A stretch of 64,000 nt of DNA from Metapseudomonas boanensis (GCF_018704125.1 NZ_JAGTIS010000006.1:1-64000), one strand, 5' to 3'; shown: positions 23,593-32,567, counted from the stretch's first letter. The notes: a model not told the origin generated them from the letters alone. Program-made: numbers and translations.

Positions 23593-25059
23593 TTAAGGCG
23601 ACTGGCTCGGGGCTCCCTTGCCGGGATCAGCGTCGTTTGGGGTTCTGGACCGAATGTACGCAATCAGCGCATTCAGCTCCTCGTCGTCCAGGGTGTAGGC
23701 GGGCATCACCGGAGCAAACCCCTTCACGATCATGGCTGCCGGCTCGATGACCGATTGTTTCAGATACGCCTCGTCGACCTTCACCTGCTTGCCATCGGCC
23801 AGGGTTTCCGTCCGGCCGTACAGTCCGTACCAACTGGGGCCGACACCCGTGGCACCGTCGACGCTGTGGCAGGCCAGGCAGCCATGCTTCTCGGCCAGCT
23901 GCTGACCCTTGACCGAAGGCGTGTCATTGCTGCGCAGTGCGTCCAGTTCCTTGCGTCCGGCCTCGCTCAACGACTTGACGAAGGCCACTACGGCGCCCAG
24001 CTCATCCTGGCTGAAAGTATAGGGCACCATCACCGGGGGAAACCCCTGGACCAGGCGGGCCTTCGGATCGAGGATCGACTCGGCCAGGTAGGCGTCGTCG
24101 ACCTTGACGCTGCTGCCATCGGCCAGCTGCTCGGTGCGGCCGTACAGGTCTTTCCAGCCTGGGCCGAGGCTGGTGCTGCCATCCTGGCTATGACAGGCGC
24201 TGCAGCCGTGGCTTTCCACCAATTGGCGGCCTTTCTCCAGCAGGCTTTCTTGGCTGGGGCGTGCGGCCGCCTGCAACGTCTGGGCAAAGGTTTGCTGGCC
24301 GGCGAGCCACCGGTCGAAGGCTTCCGGCTGCTCGACCACCAGATGGCCGCGCATATTGAAGTGCCCCACGCCACAGAACTCGGCACACAGTATTTCGTAC
24401 TTCCCGGGCTGGGTCGGCGTGAACCAGAAGTGGGACACCATGCCCGGGACCATATCCATCTTTCCGCGAATCTGCGGGATGTAGAAGTTGTGCAGGACAT
24501 CCTTGGAGCGCAGCAGCACCTTGATCGGTTGATTGAGCGGAAGTCGAACTTCGTTGCTGCGGATGAGGACATCGTCCTGCCCGGTGGGGTCATCGCGGTC
24601 GAGCCCCAAGGGGTTGGCGCTATCGACCCAGTTCACACCGGCGCGGCCGAGCTTTCCGTCCTGCCCGGCAAAGCGGAATGCCCATTGCCATTGCTGGGCG
24701 ATCACTTCGAGTTGATAGGCGTCCTTCGGGACCTGGACGAAATCCTTATAGACCACCAGTCCCGGGGCCAGCATGCCCATGATGCCCAGGGAGGTCACGA
24801 CGATCAGCCAGAACTCCAGTCGCTTGTTTTCCGGCTGGTAGGCCGCCCTGAGCCCTTCCCGGTGACGGAACCGAATCACGGCCACGGCCATGAAAACGGT
24901 AACGGCGATGAAAAAGATGCCGGTAATGACCAGCGTAATGAGCAGGGTAGTGTCGATCGAGCCCCAATTGGATGCAGCCGGGGTCAGATGCCAGGGAGCC
25001 AGCAGGTGAAACAGGACTGATGCAACGACTAGCAGCATCAAGATGATTGCGATCGCCAT
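23593..25059 (-). CDS. coxB: Cytochrome c oxidase subunit II with two tandem cytochrome c domains
   Basis: The 488-residue protein has two N-terminal helices, a CuA domain with CAEFCGVGHFNM (about 224-235), then two fused class I cytochrome c domains. Heme sites are CSACH (about 287) and CLACH (about 393), each followed by a Met ligand region in PPVMVPYT or APVMPAYT. Standard caa3 subunit II carries one such domain. The two domains are about 57% identical by my hand alignment, so the second arose by recent internal duplication. The first gene of the oxidase operon. The extra heme could extend electron storage or reach to membrane donors. Confidence 0.92.
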   Translation of the reverse strand: MAIAIILMLLVVASVLFHLLAPWHLTPAASNWGSIDTTLLITLVITGIFFIAVTVFMAVAVIRFRHREGLRAAYQPENKRLEFWLIVVTSLGIMGMLAPGLVVYKDFVQVPKDAYQLEVIAQQWQWAFRFAGQDGKLGRAGVNWVDSANPLGLDRDDPTGQDDVLIRSNEVRLPLNQPIKVLLRSKDVLHNFYIPQIRGKMDMVPGMVSHFWFTPTQPGKYEILCAEFCGVGHFNMRGHLVVEQPEAFDRWLAGQQTFAQTLQAAARPSQESLLEKGRQLVESHGCSACHSQDGSTSLGPGWKDLYGRTEQLADGSSVKVDDAYLAESILDPKARLVQGFPPVMVPYTFSQDELGAVVAFVKSLSEAGRKELDALRSNDTPSVKGQQLAEKHGCLACHSVDGATGVGPSWYGLYGRTETLADGKQVKVDEAYLKQSVIEPAAMIVKGFAPVMPAYTLDDEELNALIAYIRSRTPNDADPGKGAPSQSP

Positions 25060-25368
25060 GTTCTCTTCATCCTGTGGCGCTTGCTAGCTGACCATGAAGA
25101 TGTAGCGACACCCGATAACATCGGCTGACTGTCCGTCAGCCTCCCGAACGACTTGGCAATATTCCCTGTCTATCAAGGGCGAAAACCATGGCAATTATAG
25201 TCCATGGAAAATTGGGTGTTCCCCGTGGGCTGGCAGCGCAATGCCCGGCCATTGGCAGGGCATCGCGCAAGACTCATTCGGCCCAGGGTTTAAGGATGAT
25301 TTTTCCGGAGGTCTTGCGTGACCCCGGCAGCCGGTGAACCGAGGCGGGCTGCGTGAATGTTTGCGTGA
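25060..25368. other. Intergenic region, 309 bp
   Basis: This is the region upstream of the oxidase operon. It contains a perfect inverted repeat, GGCTGAC-TGTCC-GTCAGCC, at 25123-25141 (about 65 bases before the coxB start), which could be an operator or attenuator hairpin, and the pseudogene scrap at 25274-25336. No ANR-type box (TTGAT-N4-ATCAA) is visible. Confidence 0.45.
25274..25336 (-). pseudogene. C-terminal scrap of an alcohol dehydrogenase/quinone reductase-type gene
   Basis: Reading the minus strand to the stop at 25274 gives a peptide ending LPGSRKTSGKIILKPWAE, which resembles the C-termini of zinc-type quinone oxidoreductases (…GK-I-V-L). No upstream part of such a gene is present. 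It is too short for certainty. Confidence 0.35.
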
Positions 25369-26421
25369 TCAAACGACCGGAATGATCGGCAGTCGCAGGT
25401 CCTGGCCTCCGGCCAGTTGCTGTGCCATCTCACCCGCCTGCTCATGGGGCACACCAAGCGACACTGCGCTGGCGGTGCTGAGCCGGTCGAACTGCTCCTC
25501 GGTCAGTGCTACGTCCAGCGCGCCGAGGGTGGCGTCGAACTGCTCGCGGGTACGCGAACCCAGGATCGGAATCATCGCAGTGCTGGAGCGGCGGGCGTTG
25601 TGCAGCAGCCAGGCAATGGCGACCTGGGTTGCTGTCGTGCCTTGTTCGGCCGCCACGGCGAGGAGGGCGTCGAGGATGGCAGTTTCACGCGCGCTCTTCT
25701 CGCCATGGACCAGCATGCCGAGCTTGGTGGCACGGGTGTCATCGGTGCTGGTGCGGTACTTACCGGTGAGGAACCCACCGCCGAGGGGCGACCACTGGGT
25801 GACCGCCAGCCCCAGGGCTTCGGCCATCGGCAGCAGCTCCCGGTCAGCGGTTCGCTCGGCCAGGCTGTATTCCAGCTGGATCCCCGCCAGAGGTGCCCAG
25901 CCCCGTACGTCTGCCAGGAGATCGGCGCGTGCGATACGCCATGCCGGGAAGTTGGAGAGCCCGGCGTAATGAATCTTGCCGGCGCTGACCAGGTCATCGA
26001 AGCCACGAAGGATTTCGTCCATCGGTGTAGCGCCGTCGGTAATGTGCGCCCAGAGCAGGTCAATGCGATCCGTGTTCAGACGCTTGAGGCTTTCCTCGAC
26101 GGCACGAACCATGTTCTTGCGGCTGTTGCCCGTCCGTGAAAGACCGGCAGCAGGTGTCGTGCCCATGGTGTACTTGGTTGCGATCACGAAGTCATCACGC
26201 TGCGCAGCGATGAACTCGCCAAGAAGGACTTCCGACTGGCCCGCCTGGTAGCCATTGGCGGTATCGAAGAAGTTGCCACCGGCCTCGACGTACCCGTCGA
26301 AAATCCTCTTGGCTTCTTCCCGTTCTGCGCCGTGGCCCCAGCCGGTACCGAAGTTACCCGTACCCAAGGCCAGCTCGGAAACGCGAAGGCCGGTCCGGCG
26401 GCCAAATGTGGTGTAGCGCAT
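25369..26421 (-). CDS. Aldo/keto reductase
   Basis: The 350-residue TIM-barrel NADPH reductase begins MRYTTFGRRTGLRVSELALG. The catalytic tetrad is present: Asp and Tyr in FFDTANGYQAG, Lys in VIATKYTMG and His in LLWAHITDG. The NADPH-binding C-terminal part has IPILGSRTREQF. The start at 26421 has GGAGAAC upstream. It belongs to the YghZ/AKR broad group reducing aldehydes or ketones; the substrate is unknown. Confidence 0.88.
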   Translation of the reverse strand: MRYTTFGRRTGLRVSELALGTGNFGTGWGHGAEREEAKRIFDGYVEAGGNFFDTANGYQAGQSEVLLGEFIAAQRDDFVIATKYTMGTTPAAGLSRTGNSRKNMVRAVEESLKRLNTDRIDLLWAHITDGATPMDEILRGFDDLVSAGKIHYAGLSNFPAWRIARADLLADVRGWAPLAGIQLEYSLAERTADRELLPMAEALGLAVTQWSPLGGGFLTGKYRTSTDDTRATKLGMLVHGEKSARETAILDALLAVAAEQGTTATQVAIAWLLHNARRSSTAMIPILGSRTREQFDATLGALDVALTEEQFDRLSTASAVSLGVPHEQAGEMAQQLAGGQDLRLPIIPVV

Positions 26422-26520
26422 GTTGTTCTCCTGCCTGGGTGGCTTTTGATATTTCGGTCATCATATATGAATTTCCAGACTTCGTCGCTGAATCTAGTCC
26501 ATCGCAGGAATCGAGAAATG

Positions 26521-27759
26521 CTATTGGTCGTGAAGACATTCGGCGCAGCGTTTGTCGGGCCGCCAGGCCGACTGGCGGCTGCGCACCGACTGCCCGGATT
26601 CGCCAGTCAGCTCCTGATACACCCCAGGCGCGGTATCGCCCTCGGTACTGATCAGCAGGACGCGCGAGCCGGCATTCAGCCCGACCTGCTCGGCCAGTCG
26701 GGGATCGCGGCATAGCGCGGAAAGTCCTGCCAGTCCGGCTGCGCCGGACTCGCCCGAGACGATCGGTATGTCTCGCTCGCTGCCTGCCGCCAGGGTGCGC
26801 ATCGCCGCCACGGCGTCGGAATCGTCGACGGTCATGAACCAATCCACTCCGGGTTGCAGGAACCTCCAGGCCAGGGGCGAGGTTTCACCGCAGGCCAGGC
26901 CCGCCATCACCGAGTCCACCGAGCTGGTCGCGTTCGCTGCCTCGCCCCGTAGCGCGCTCTGGTACAGGCAGTCAGCTTGCTGCGGCTCGACCACGATAAA
27001 GGTCGGGCGGCCCGATCGGTCAATTTCCCAGAAATAGCTGGCGATGCCAGCCGCCAGCCCGCCGACCCCTCCTTGCAGGAATACGTGCGTGAAGGCCCCA
27101 TTGCCGGCCTGCTCGACGATCTCGGCAGCGATGATGCCGTAGCCCTGCATCACATCGCACGGGATGATTTCGTAGCCGTCATAGGAGGTGTCGGAGACCA
27201 CCTGCCAGCCGTTTTCAGCGGCCAGGCGGGCCGCTTCGGTGACCGATGCATCGTAGTTACCGGAGATCCGCACGATCTTGGCGCCGTAGCCCGCGATGGC
27301 CTGCTCGCGCTCCTGACTGACGTGGGCATGCAGCACGATCACGCAGCGACAGCCGACGCTCTGTGCAGCTGCTGCCAGGGCGCGGCCGTGGTTGCCGTCG
27401 GTGGCGCTGATCACCGTGAAGTTGTCCAACTGGCTTTCATAATCACCGGCCAGCAGCCGCTGAGCGTCGAAGCTCAGGCTCGGGAACAGTCGCAGGATCA
27501 GACGTACCAGGGCGATCGGTGCGCCGAGTGCCTTGAAGCTGCCCAGGGGCGAGCGCATCGACTCATCCTTGACGCTCAACCCGCCAAGGCCCAGTCGGCT
27601 GGCCAGGTCGGGGAGGCTCCAGAGGGGCGTTGCGCTGGGGCGGAGCATCTTCCAGCTCGACAGCCAGACGCGGCTTTCGCCAGCCTTGTGCACATTCATG
27701 ATCTGCTGCAGATCTGCAGGGTAGGGGGAGAAGGTGGCTTGCGGGTTGCGGGTCAGCAT
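26521..27759 (-). CDS. dpaL: Diaminopropionate ammonia-lyase
   Basis: This 412-residue PLP enzyme of the tryptophan synthase beta/threonine dehydratase fold has the PLP Lys in SPLGSFKALGAP, the glycine-rich ATDGNHGRALA motif, FLQGGVGGLAAG and the SGESGAAGLAGL segment, all typical of 2,3-diaminopropionate ammonia-lyase (to pyruvate and ammonia). It lies upstream-adjacent on the same strand to an M20-type amidohydrolase with a divergent Lrp regulator, so the unit probably breaks down a ureido or diamino compound. Confidence 0.85.
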   Translation of the reverse strand: MLTRNPQATFSPYPADLQQIMNVHKAGESRVWLSSWKMLRPSATPLWSLPDLASRLGLGGLSVKDESMRSPLGSFKALGAPIALVRLILRLFPSLSFDAQRLLAGDYESQLDNFTVISATDGNHGRALAAAAQSVGCRCVIVLHAHVSQEREQAIAGYGAKIVRISGNYDASVTEAARLAAENGWQVVSDTSYDGYEIIPCDVMQGYGIIAAEIVEQAGNGAFTHVFLQGGVGGLAAGIASYFWEIDRSGRPTFIVVEPQQADCLYQSALRGEAANATSSVDSVMAGLACGETSPLAWRFLQPGVDWFMTVDDSDAVAAMRTLAAGSERDIPIVSGESGAAGLAGLSALCRDPRLAEQVGLNAGSRVLLISTEGDTAPGVYQELTGESGQSVRSRQSAWRPDKRCAECLHDQ

Positions 27760-27838
27760 CGGATGCTCCAGGTTCGCGGCAAATAATGAAGGTGAGCGCC
27801 TGGCCTCCTTCCCACAGACGGGAGAGGGGCTGATCGAT

Positions 27839-29092
27839 TCAGCGGGTCACGTCGAGACGCTGCAGCACCACGTCCTGCAGCACCTCGGCTCCCTTGATCA
27901 ACTGGTCGTCGTCCGTGTGTTCGCGGGGGTTATGGCTGATCCCGTCTTGGCTAGGCACAAAGATCATGGCCGCCGGCGCAATGCGGGCGATCATCTGGGC
28001 ATCGTGGCCGGCCCCGGACGTGATGCGACGGTGAGTAAGCCCCAGGCGGCTGGCCGAAGTTTCGATTTCGTCGGCCAGTTGCGCGTCGAAGGTCACCGGT
28101 TCGAAGCGCGCCAGCTGCTCGCTGTGGATGCCCACGCCTTCCGCTTCGGCGGTGCGGACCAGGAAGTCCGCCAGACGCTGCTCGGCGGCCTGCAAGCGCC
28201 CTTCGTCCGGGTCGCGCAGGTCCACGGTGAAGGTTGCCTTGCGCGGAATCACATTGATCACATTGGGCTCGAAACGCATGCAGCCAACGGTGGCCAGAGT
28301 GCTGCCGCCGGAGTCTTCGGCGATCTCGCGCAGGTGATGAACCACGGCACTGGCGACCCAGCCAGCGTCATGCCGCAGCCTCGTCGGAGTAGTGCCGGCA
28401 TGGTTCGCGCTGCCCTGGATGGTGATCTGCTGCCAGGAAATGCCCTGAAGGTTCTCCACAACGCCAATCAGCGTGTTCTCCGCTGCCAGAATCGGGCCCT
28501 GCTCGATATGCAGTTCCAGGTACTCGTGCGGCACGATCGAGCCCGGCTCCAGGTCCCCGGCGTAGCCAATGCGAGCCAGCTCTTCGCCCAGGCGGCTGGC
28601 GTCAGTGCCGATGCTGGCCAGCGCCGCCTCCAGCGTCAGACCGCCAGCGTGGACCAGTGAACCCATCATGTCCGGCTGATAGCGCACACCTTCTTCGTTG
28701 GTGAAGGCGGCGATGCACAGCGAGCGCGTCGGTATGAGCCTGGCTGCGCGAAAAGCGCGGATCACGGCCAGGCCAGCGAGCACGCCATAGCAACCATCCA
28801 GCGCACCGGCGTTGGTCACTGTGTCAATATGGGACCCCAGCATCAGCGGCGCTTGCGAGCCGTCATCGCTGGGCGAGCGCAGGATGCCGAAGATATTGCC
28901 GATGCGGTCGATTCGTACCTCCAGATCCAGCTCGCGCATCCAGCGGCACACCAGGTCGCGGCCGGCTTTTTCGTCATCGGTCAGTGCGATGCGCGTGCGG
29001 CCACCTAACTCCTGATCCAGGCCGATCTCGCCCAATTCACGGAGCTGGGTCAGGAGCTTTGCCCCATCCAGTTTCAGCTCGGGCTCGTGCAT
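27839..29092 (-). CDS. M20-family amidohydrolase (allantoate/N-carbamoyl-amino-acid type)
   Basis: The 417-residue binuclear metal hydrolase has ligands in GSHIDTV, LDGCYG, FTNEEG, LHIEQGP and, near the C-terminus, ISHNPREHT. These are the features of allantoate amidohydrolase, N-carbamoyl-L-amino acid hydrolase and ureidopropionase. The family alone does not decide the substrate. It precedes dpaL by 79 bases and is divergent from an AsnC-type regulator, consistent with release of an amino acid whose amine is then removed by DpaL. Confidence 0.87.
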   Translation of the reverse strand: MHEPELKLDGAKLLTQLRELGEIGLDQELGGRTRIALTDDEKAGRDLVCRWMRELDLEVRIDRIGNIFGILRSPSDDGSQAPLMLGSHIDTVTNAGALDGCYGVLAGLAVIRAFRAARLIPTRSLCIAAFTNEEGVRYQPDMMGSLVHAGGLTLEAALASIGTDASRLGEELARIGYAGDLEPGSIVPHEYLELHIEQGPILAAENTLIGVVENLQGISWQQITIQGSANHAGTTPTRLRHDAGWVASAVVHHLREIAEDSGGSTLATVGCMRFEPNVINVIPRKATFTVDLRDPDEGRLQAAEQRLADFLVRTAEAEGVGIHSEQLARFEPVTFDAQLADEIETSASRLGLTHRRITSGAGHDAQMIARIAPAAMIFVPSQDGISHNPREHTDDDQLIKGAEVLQDVVLQRLDVTR

Positions 29093-29239
29093 GCTGCTTT
29101 CTCCTCGGTTCAGGTGTCGCTGCGTCTGAAGTGAAATGTTATTGCTTGGGTTGTGCCTTTCATGCTCGCTTTTGCGAAATACTCCGCACTTTGATTTCTA
29201 ATTTATGGGTGTTTGATCAATAGAATTTCAGGAGCTGCC

Positions 29240-29716
29240 ATGAGTCTCGATGCCTACGACCTCAAGCTGCTGGCCGAAGTCCAGCGGGATGCCGACTTGC
29301 AGCAGAGCGAGCTGGGAGAGCGGGTGAGCCTTTCACCTGCTGCAGTCAACCGCCGCCTCAAACGTCTCAGCGCCGAGGGTGTGATCAGGAAGCGAGTCGC
29401 CCTGGTCGACCCGGCAGCGTTGGGCCACCCACTGACCATCATTGCCGAGGTGGAGGTGGAAAGTGAGCGCATCGACCTGCTGGACGCCATGAAGCGTAGC
29501 TTCGCGGCGTGCCCCCAGGTGCAGCAGTGCTACTACGTCGCCGGTGAGTGGGACTTCGTGCTGGTGCTGAGCGTGACCAGCATGGAGCAGTACACCGAGC
29601 TGACCCGGCAACTGTTCTTCGAGAACAACAACGTCAAACGCTTCAAGACGCTGGTCTCCATGGGCAACGTCAAGGTTGGACTGGAAGTGCCGACGGGAGC
29701 GGTGGCTGATGGATGA
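29240..29716 (+). CDS. Lrp/AsnC-family regulator
   Basis: The 158-residue regulator has an N-terminal winged HTH (LQQSELGERVSLSPAAVNRRLKRL) and a C-terminal RAM/AsnC ligand domain (about 70-150). The ATG at 29240 follows AGGAGCTGCC exactly. It is divergent from the amidohydrolase and dpaL genes and probably regulates them in response to an amino acid. Confidence 0.9.
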   Translation: MSLDAYDLKLLAEVQRDADLQQSELGERVSLSPAAVNRRLKRLSAEGVIRKRVALVDPAALGHPLTIIAEVEVESERIDLLDAMKRSFAACPQVQQCYYVAGEWDFVLVLSVTSMEQYTELTRQLFFENNNVKRFKTLVSMGNVKVGLEVPTGAVADG

Positions 29717-29742
29717 ACCGGGGCCCGCTCCCGGGCGATGCG

Positions 29743-30282
29743 TCAGGCTTCGATTCGTACGTCGCTCGCGGGGGTGATGACCGCCCGATGGCCGAAGCTC
29801 GTCATGTTCCCCAAGGTGATGTTGTGATGGGCGGTAATCTGCGCAGCAGTCAGGACGCCGTTGTCCACGGTCGAATGCGCGTCCCCTGCGAGCACCACGT
29901 CATATCCCAGTGCCAGTGCGCGCCGGACGGTCGTGTCTACACAGAAGTCGCTCTGCAAGCCGCACATCACAAGCCTGGTGATGTCACGCTCCTTTAGCAA
30001 TTGGCTCAACTCGGTCCGGTGGAAGGAGTCTGGAGTCGTCTTGCGAACTCGAATGTCCTCCGGCTGCACATTCAGCCCTTCGGCGAGCTGCCAACCATCC
30101 GTGGCGAACTGAAAAGGCCCGTCGACTTCTTCATGCTGGATCAGAAGGACTGGCGCGCCAGCGTTGCGTGCTTTTTCGCTAAGCGCATTGATTCGCTCGA
30201 TGACCCGGTCGATATCGAAGGCTACTTCTTCCCCGGTGCAAAGTGCTTGCTGGACGTCGATGATCAGGAGTGCAGTGGTCAT
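29743..30282 (-). CDS. Isochorismatase-family cysteine hydrolase
   Basis: The 179-residue hydrolase has the catalytic triad of the family: Asp in LLIIDVQQ, Lys in VRKTTPDSF and Cys in CGLQSDFCVDTT. Related enzymes are nicotinamidases and N-carbamoylsarcosine amidohydrolases. It lies just after the Lrp gene, convergent with it, so it is not obviously in its operon. Confidence 0.87.
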   Translation of the reverse strand: MTTALLIIDVQQALCTGEEVAFDIDRVIERINALSEKARNAGAPVLLIQHEEVDGPFQFATDGWQLAEGLNVQPEDIRVRKTTPDSFHRTELSQLLKERDITRLVMCGLQSDFCVDTTVRRALALGYDVVLAGDAHSTVDNGVLTAAQITAHHNITLGNMTSFGHRAVITPASDVRIEA

Positions 30283-30409
30283 GGCGCGTTTCCTTGGAGT
30301 TGACCTGGGGGGTAAGGAATGTGGGGGCGGAAGCAGCTGGTTCCGGATTACGTTTGCGCACTCGAATTGAAGGCGCCCAGGCCCTACCTTTTACCCTGTG
30401 CGGGTGCCG

Positions 30410-30934
30410 CTATGAGTCAGCATTTGCCTTGCTTTCGCGACGCATATCCATCCAGCGGACGATCTCCTCGTTGAAGCCGGGGGGAGCCTTGCGACCGACC
30501 CGTCGCACCAGGTCGAGGACCGTTTGCTGGGCCAGCGCTTCTTCCATTCGTTTCTGCGCCGTCTGCATGACCGCGTGAATCGCGCAGGTGCCGCTCAGAG
30601 CCCAGTCCGGAGGCGAGCCATCGAAGACGGCGCACCGCCCCCTGATGTCGCGACACTCGAAAATTGCCTTCTGCCCGTCGATGGCCCGAACAATATCTAG
30701 CACCGTGATCTCATCGGCCGGCCTTGCCAGCTTGAAGCCTCCACGCACGCCTTCGGTGGCGACCACCAGATTCGCTTTCGCCAGTCTGGTGAACACCTTG
30801 GCCAGCAGCTCCTGAGGCACTCCCTGCAGTTCGGCCAGGGCGCGGACGCTGGACTCGCGGCTGTCTCCCTTCTCATCCGCCAGGTAGAGGAGGCAGTGGA
30901 TGCCGTATTCAACCCCTGCGCTATAAAGAGCCAT
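30410..30934 (-). CDS. Rrf2-family regulator with three cysteines
   Basis: The 174-residue protein has an Rrf2 winged HTH (residues 1-80, VEYGIHCLLYLADEKGDS, GVRGGFKLARP) and Cys94, Cys101 and Cys117 in a loop, in the position where IscR, NsrR and RirA bind an iron-sulfur cluster. The spacing C-x6-C-x15-C differs from IscR. The start at 30934 has GGAG upstream. It is divergent from an NADH dehydrogenase-like flavoprotein, the likely target, and may sense iron, NO or oxidation. Confidence 0.88.
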   Translation of the reverse strand: MALYSAGVEYGIHCLLYLADEKGDSRESSVRALAELQGVPQELLAKVFTRLAKANLVVATEGVRGGFKLARPADEITVLDIVRAIDGQKAIFECRDIRGRCAVFDGSPPDWALSGTCAIHAVMQTAQKRMEEALAQQTVLDLVRRVGRKAPPGFNEEIVRWMDMRRESKANADS

Positions 30935-31297
30935 CTTTAACTCCGACAATATTGGTCGCACTATTCTGCGGCTTATCCAGGGCTGTCACAAGCTTTTTAC
31001 CCCGGCGAGCGGTTGTATGTTGCCGCCGATGCGGCACTTTTCCTCTGCTTAATTCCTGTATTTGCTGAGATTCAGTGCTGCTCCGGAGTCTCGCTGGAGA
31101 AATGATGGCGACGAGCGGCGGCTGGAGCAAGGGAAAAAGCTTGCTCCTATTAACTACGATCAATATAGTCGTAGTTACGAAATGGGCGATGACGCAAAAC
31201 CAGCACTGCTGACAAGCCTGCCTATCCCGTACCGTTCGACTCGATGCCTGTGCGTATTCGTTTGGAACACGATTCCTTTCCCAATCTGGAGACAAGC
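30935..31297. other. Divergent regulatory region, 363 bp
   Basis: The spacer between the Rrf2 gene and the NADH dehydrogenase-like gene holds the 9-base-arm palindrome at 31151-31177 and an AT-rich CAATATTG core at 30946-30953 immediately upstream of the Rrf2 start. I see no gene in it. Confidence 0.5.
31151..31177. promoter_or_regulatory. Palindromic operator candidate
   Basis: TAACTACGA at 31151-31159 and its exact complement TCGTAGTTA at 31169-31177 flank a 9-base spacer TCAATATAG. It lies in the spacer between an Rrf2 regulator and the NADH dehydrogenase-like gene, about 120 bases before the latter's start. Confidence 0.55.
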
Positions 31298-32500
31298 ATG
31301 AAACAACGCATTCTGATCGTCGGCGCTGGCTTTGGTGGCATGTGGAGCGCGCTGAGCGCGGCTCGACTGCTCGACCTGCACGGTCACACGGATACCGAGG
31401 TGGTAGTGCTGGCACCCCAGGCCGAGTTGCGCATTCGCCCGCGCTTCTATGAGGCAGACGTGCATAAGATGAGCGCGCCACTCGGTGAACTTTTCGAAGC
31501 TGTCGGAGTGCGATTCGTCAAAGGCGTGGCCGAGCGGATCGACGTGGCAGGCAAGAAAGTCGAGTACCGCGATGAGCAGGGGGTGGCCGGCGAACTGGTC
31601 TATGACCGGCTCGTCCTGGCCAGTGGCAGTAAAGTCCTCCGCCCGAGCCTGGCAGGTGTCGAGCATGCCTTCGACGTCGATCAGATCGAAGAAGCCGTGC
31701 GCCTGGAGCAACACATCAAATCCCTGAGCCAGCTGCCGGCGTCGAGCGCCCGCAATACCGTGGTCGTCGCGGGTGGTGGTTTCACCGGGATCGAGACCGC
31801 CACCGAAATGCCGGCCCGCCTGCGTTCCGCCTTGGGCGCGGATGCCGACATCCGCGTGATCGTCGTGGATCGTGGCAGCGAGATCGGCGCCGCCCTGGGC
31901 GATGGCCCGCGTCCGCTCATTGCGGAGGCTTCGGCAGAGTTGGGCGTCGAGTGGAGGCTGAATAGCATGGTGGCGTCGGTCGATGCTGGCGGTGTCACCC
32001 TGGCGGATGGCCAACGCATCGAGGCCAAGACGGTAATCTGGACCGTAGGCGTGCGCGCCAGCTCGTTGACCGAACAGGTTCCGGCAGAGCGTGACCGCTT
32101 CGGCCGCCTGCATGTGGATCGCAACCTCCAGGTGCTCGGCCACGCCGATGTGTTCGCCACTGGCGATGTCGCCTACGCCGCGACCGATGACGAGGGCAAC
32201 TACGCGCTGATGACCTGCCAGCACGCAATCGCCCTGGGCCGCTCGGCCGGCAACAACGTGGCCGCCAGCCTGCTCGGCGTCGAGCCAATCCCCTACAGCC
32301 AGCCCAAGTATGTGACCTGCCTGGACCTGGGTGGCTGGGGCGCGGTCTTTACCGAGGGCTGGGATCGCCAGATCAAGTTCGTGCGGGAGGCCGGCAAGCA
32401 GCTCAAGACCCAGATCAACAGCATCTGGATCTACCCGCCGGCGGCAAAACGTGCCGAAGCGCTGGCGGCGGCGGATCCGCTGATCCCCGTGGTCGCGTGA
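31298..32500 (+). CDS. NADH dehydrogenase (type II-like) / FAD-dependent oxidoreductase
   Basis: The 400-residue flavoprotein has two dinucleotide-binding folds: GAGFGGMWSA (8-17, FAD) and VVAGGGFTGIETATEM (about 165-180, NAD), plus the second FAD motif VFATGDVAYA (about 285). The overall layout is that of NDH-2-type dehydrogenases that pass electrons from NADH to quinone. The ATG at 31298 has TGGAGACAAGC upstream. It is divergent from an Rrf2 regulator that may control it. Confidence 0.85.
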   Translation: MKQRILIVGAGFGGMWSALSAARLLDLHGHTDTEVVVLAPQAELRIRPRFYEADVHKMSAPLGELFEAVGVRFVKGVAERIDVAGKKVEYRDEQGVAGELVYDRLVLASGSKVLRPSLAGVEHAFDVDQIEEAVRLEQHIKSLSQLPASSARNTVVVAGGGFTGIETATEMPARLRSALGADADIRVIVVDRGSEIGAALGDGPRPLIAEASAELGVEWRLNSMVASVDAGGVTLADGQRIEAKTVIWTVGVRASSLTEQVPAERDRFGRLHVDRNLQVLGHADVFATGDVAYAATDDEGNYALMTCQHAIALGRSAGNNVAASLLGVEPIPYSQPKYVTCLDLGGWGAVFTEGWDRQIKFVREAGKQLKTQINSIWIYPPAAKRAEALAAADPLIPVVA

Positions 32501-32532
32501 TCAAGCGCTCATAGCGTTGTCCTGAAGCCTGA

Positions 32533-32567
32533 TGCCCCGAAGGTCACTGACCTTCGGGGCTTTTTTC
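32533..32567 (+). terminator. Intrinsic terminator
   Basis: GCCCCGAAGGTC, loop ACT, GACCTTCGGGGC and a TTTTTTC run follow the NADH dehydrogenase-like gene; the long arms make it a strong rho-independent terminator. Confidence 0.9.

Noticed and set aside
21905-25020. Two plus-strand frames of over 400 codons opposite the oxidase subunits I and II
   Set aside because: Both lie antisense to certain oxidase genes and are rich in His, Gly and Gln; no family signature.
27734-28660. Plus-strand frame opposite the M20 amidohydrolase
   Set aside because: Shadow frame without motifs; the minus-strand gene has all metal ligands.
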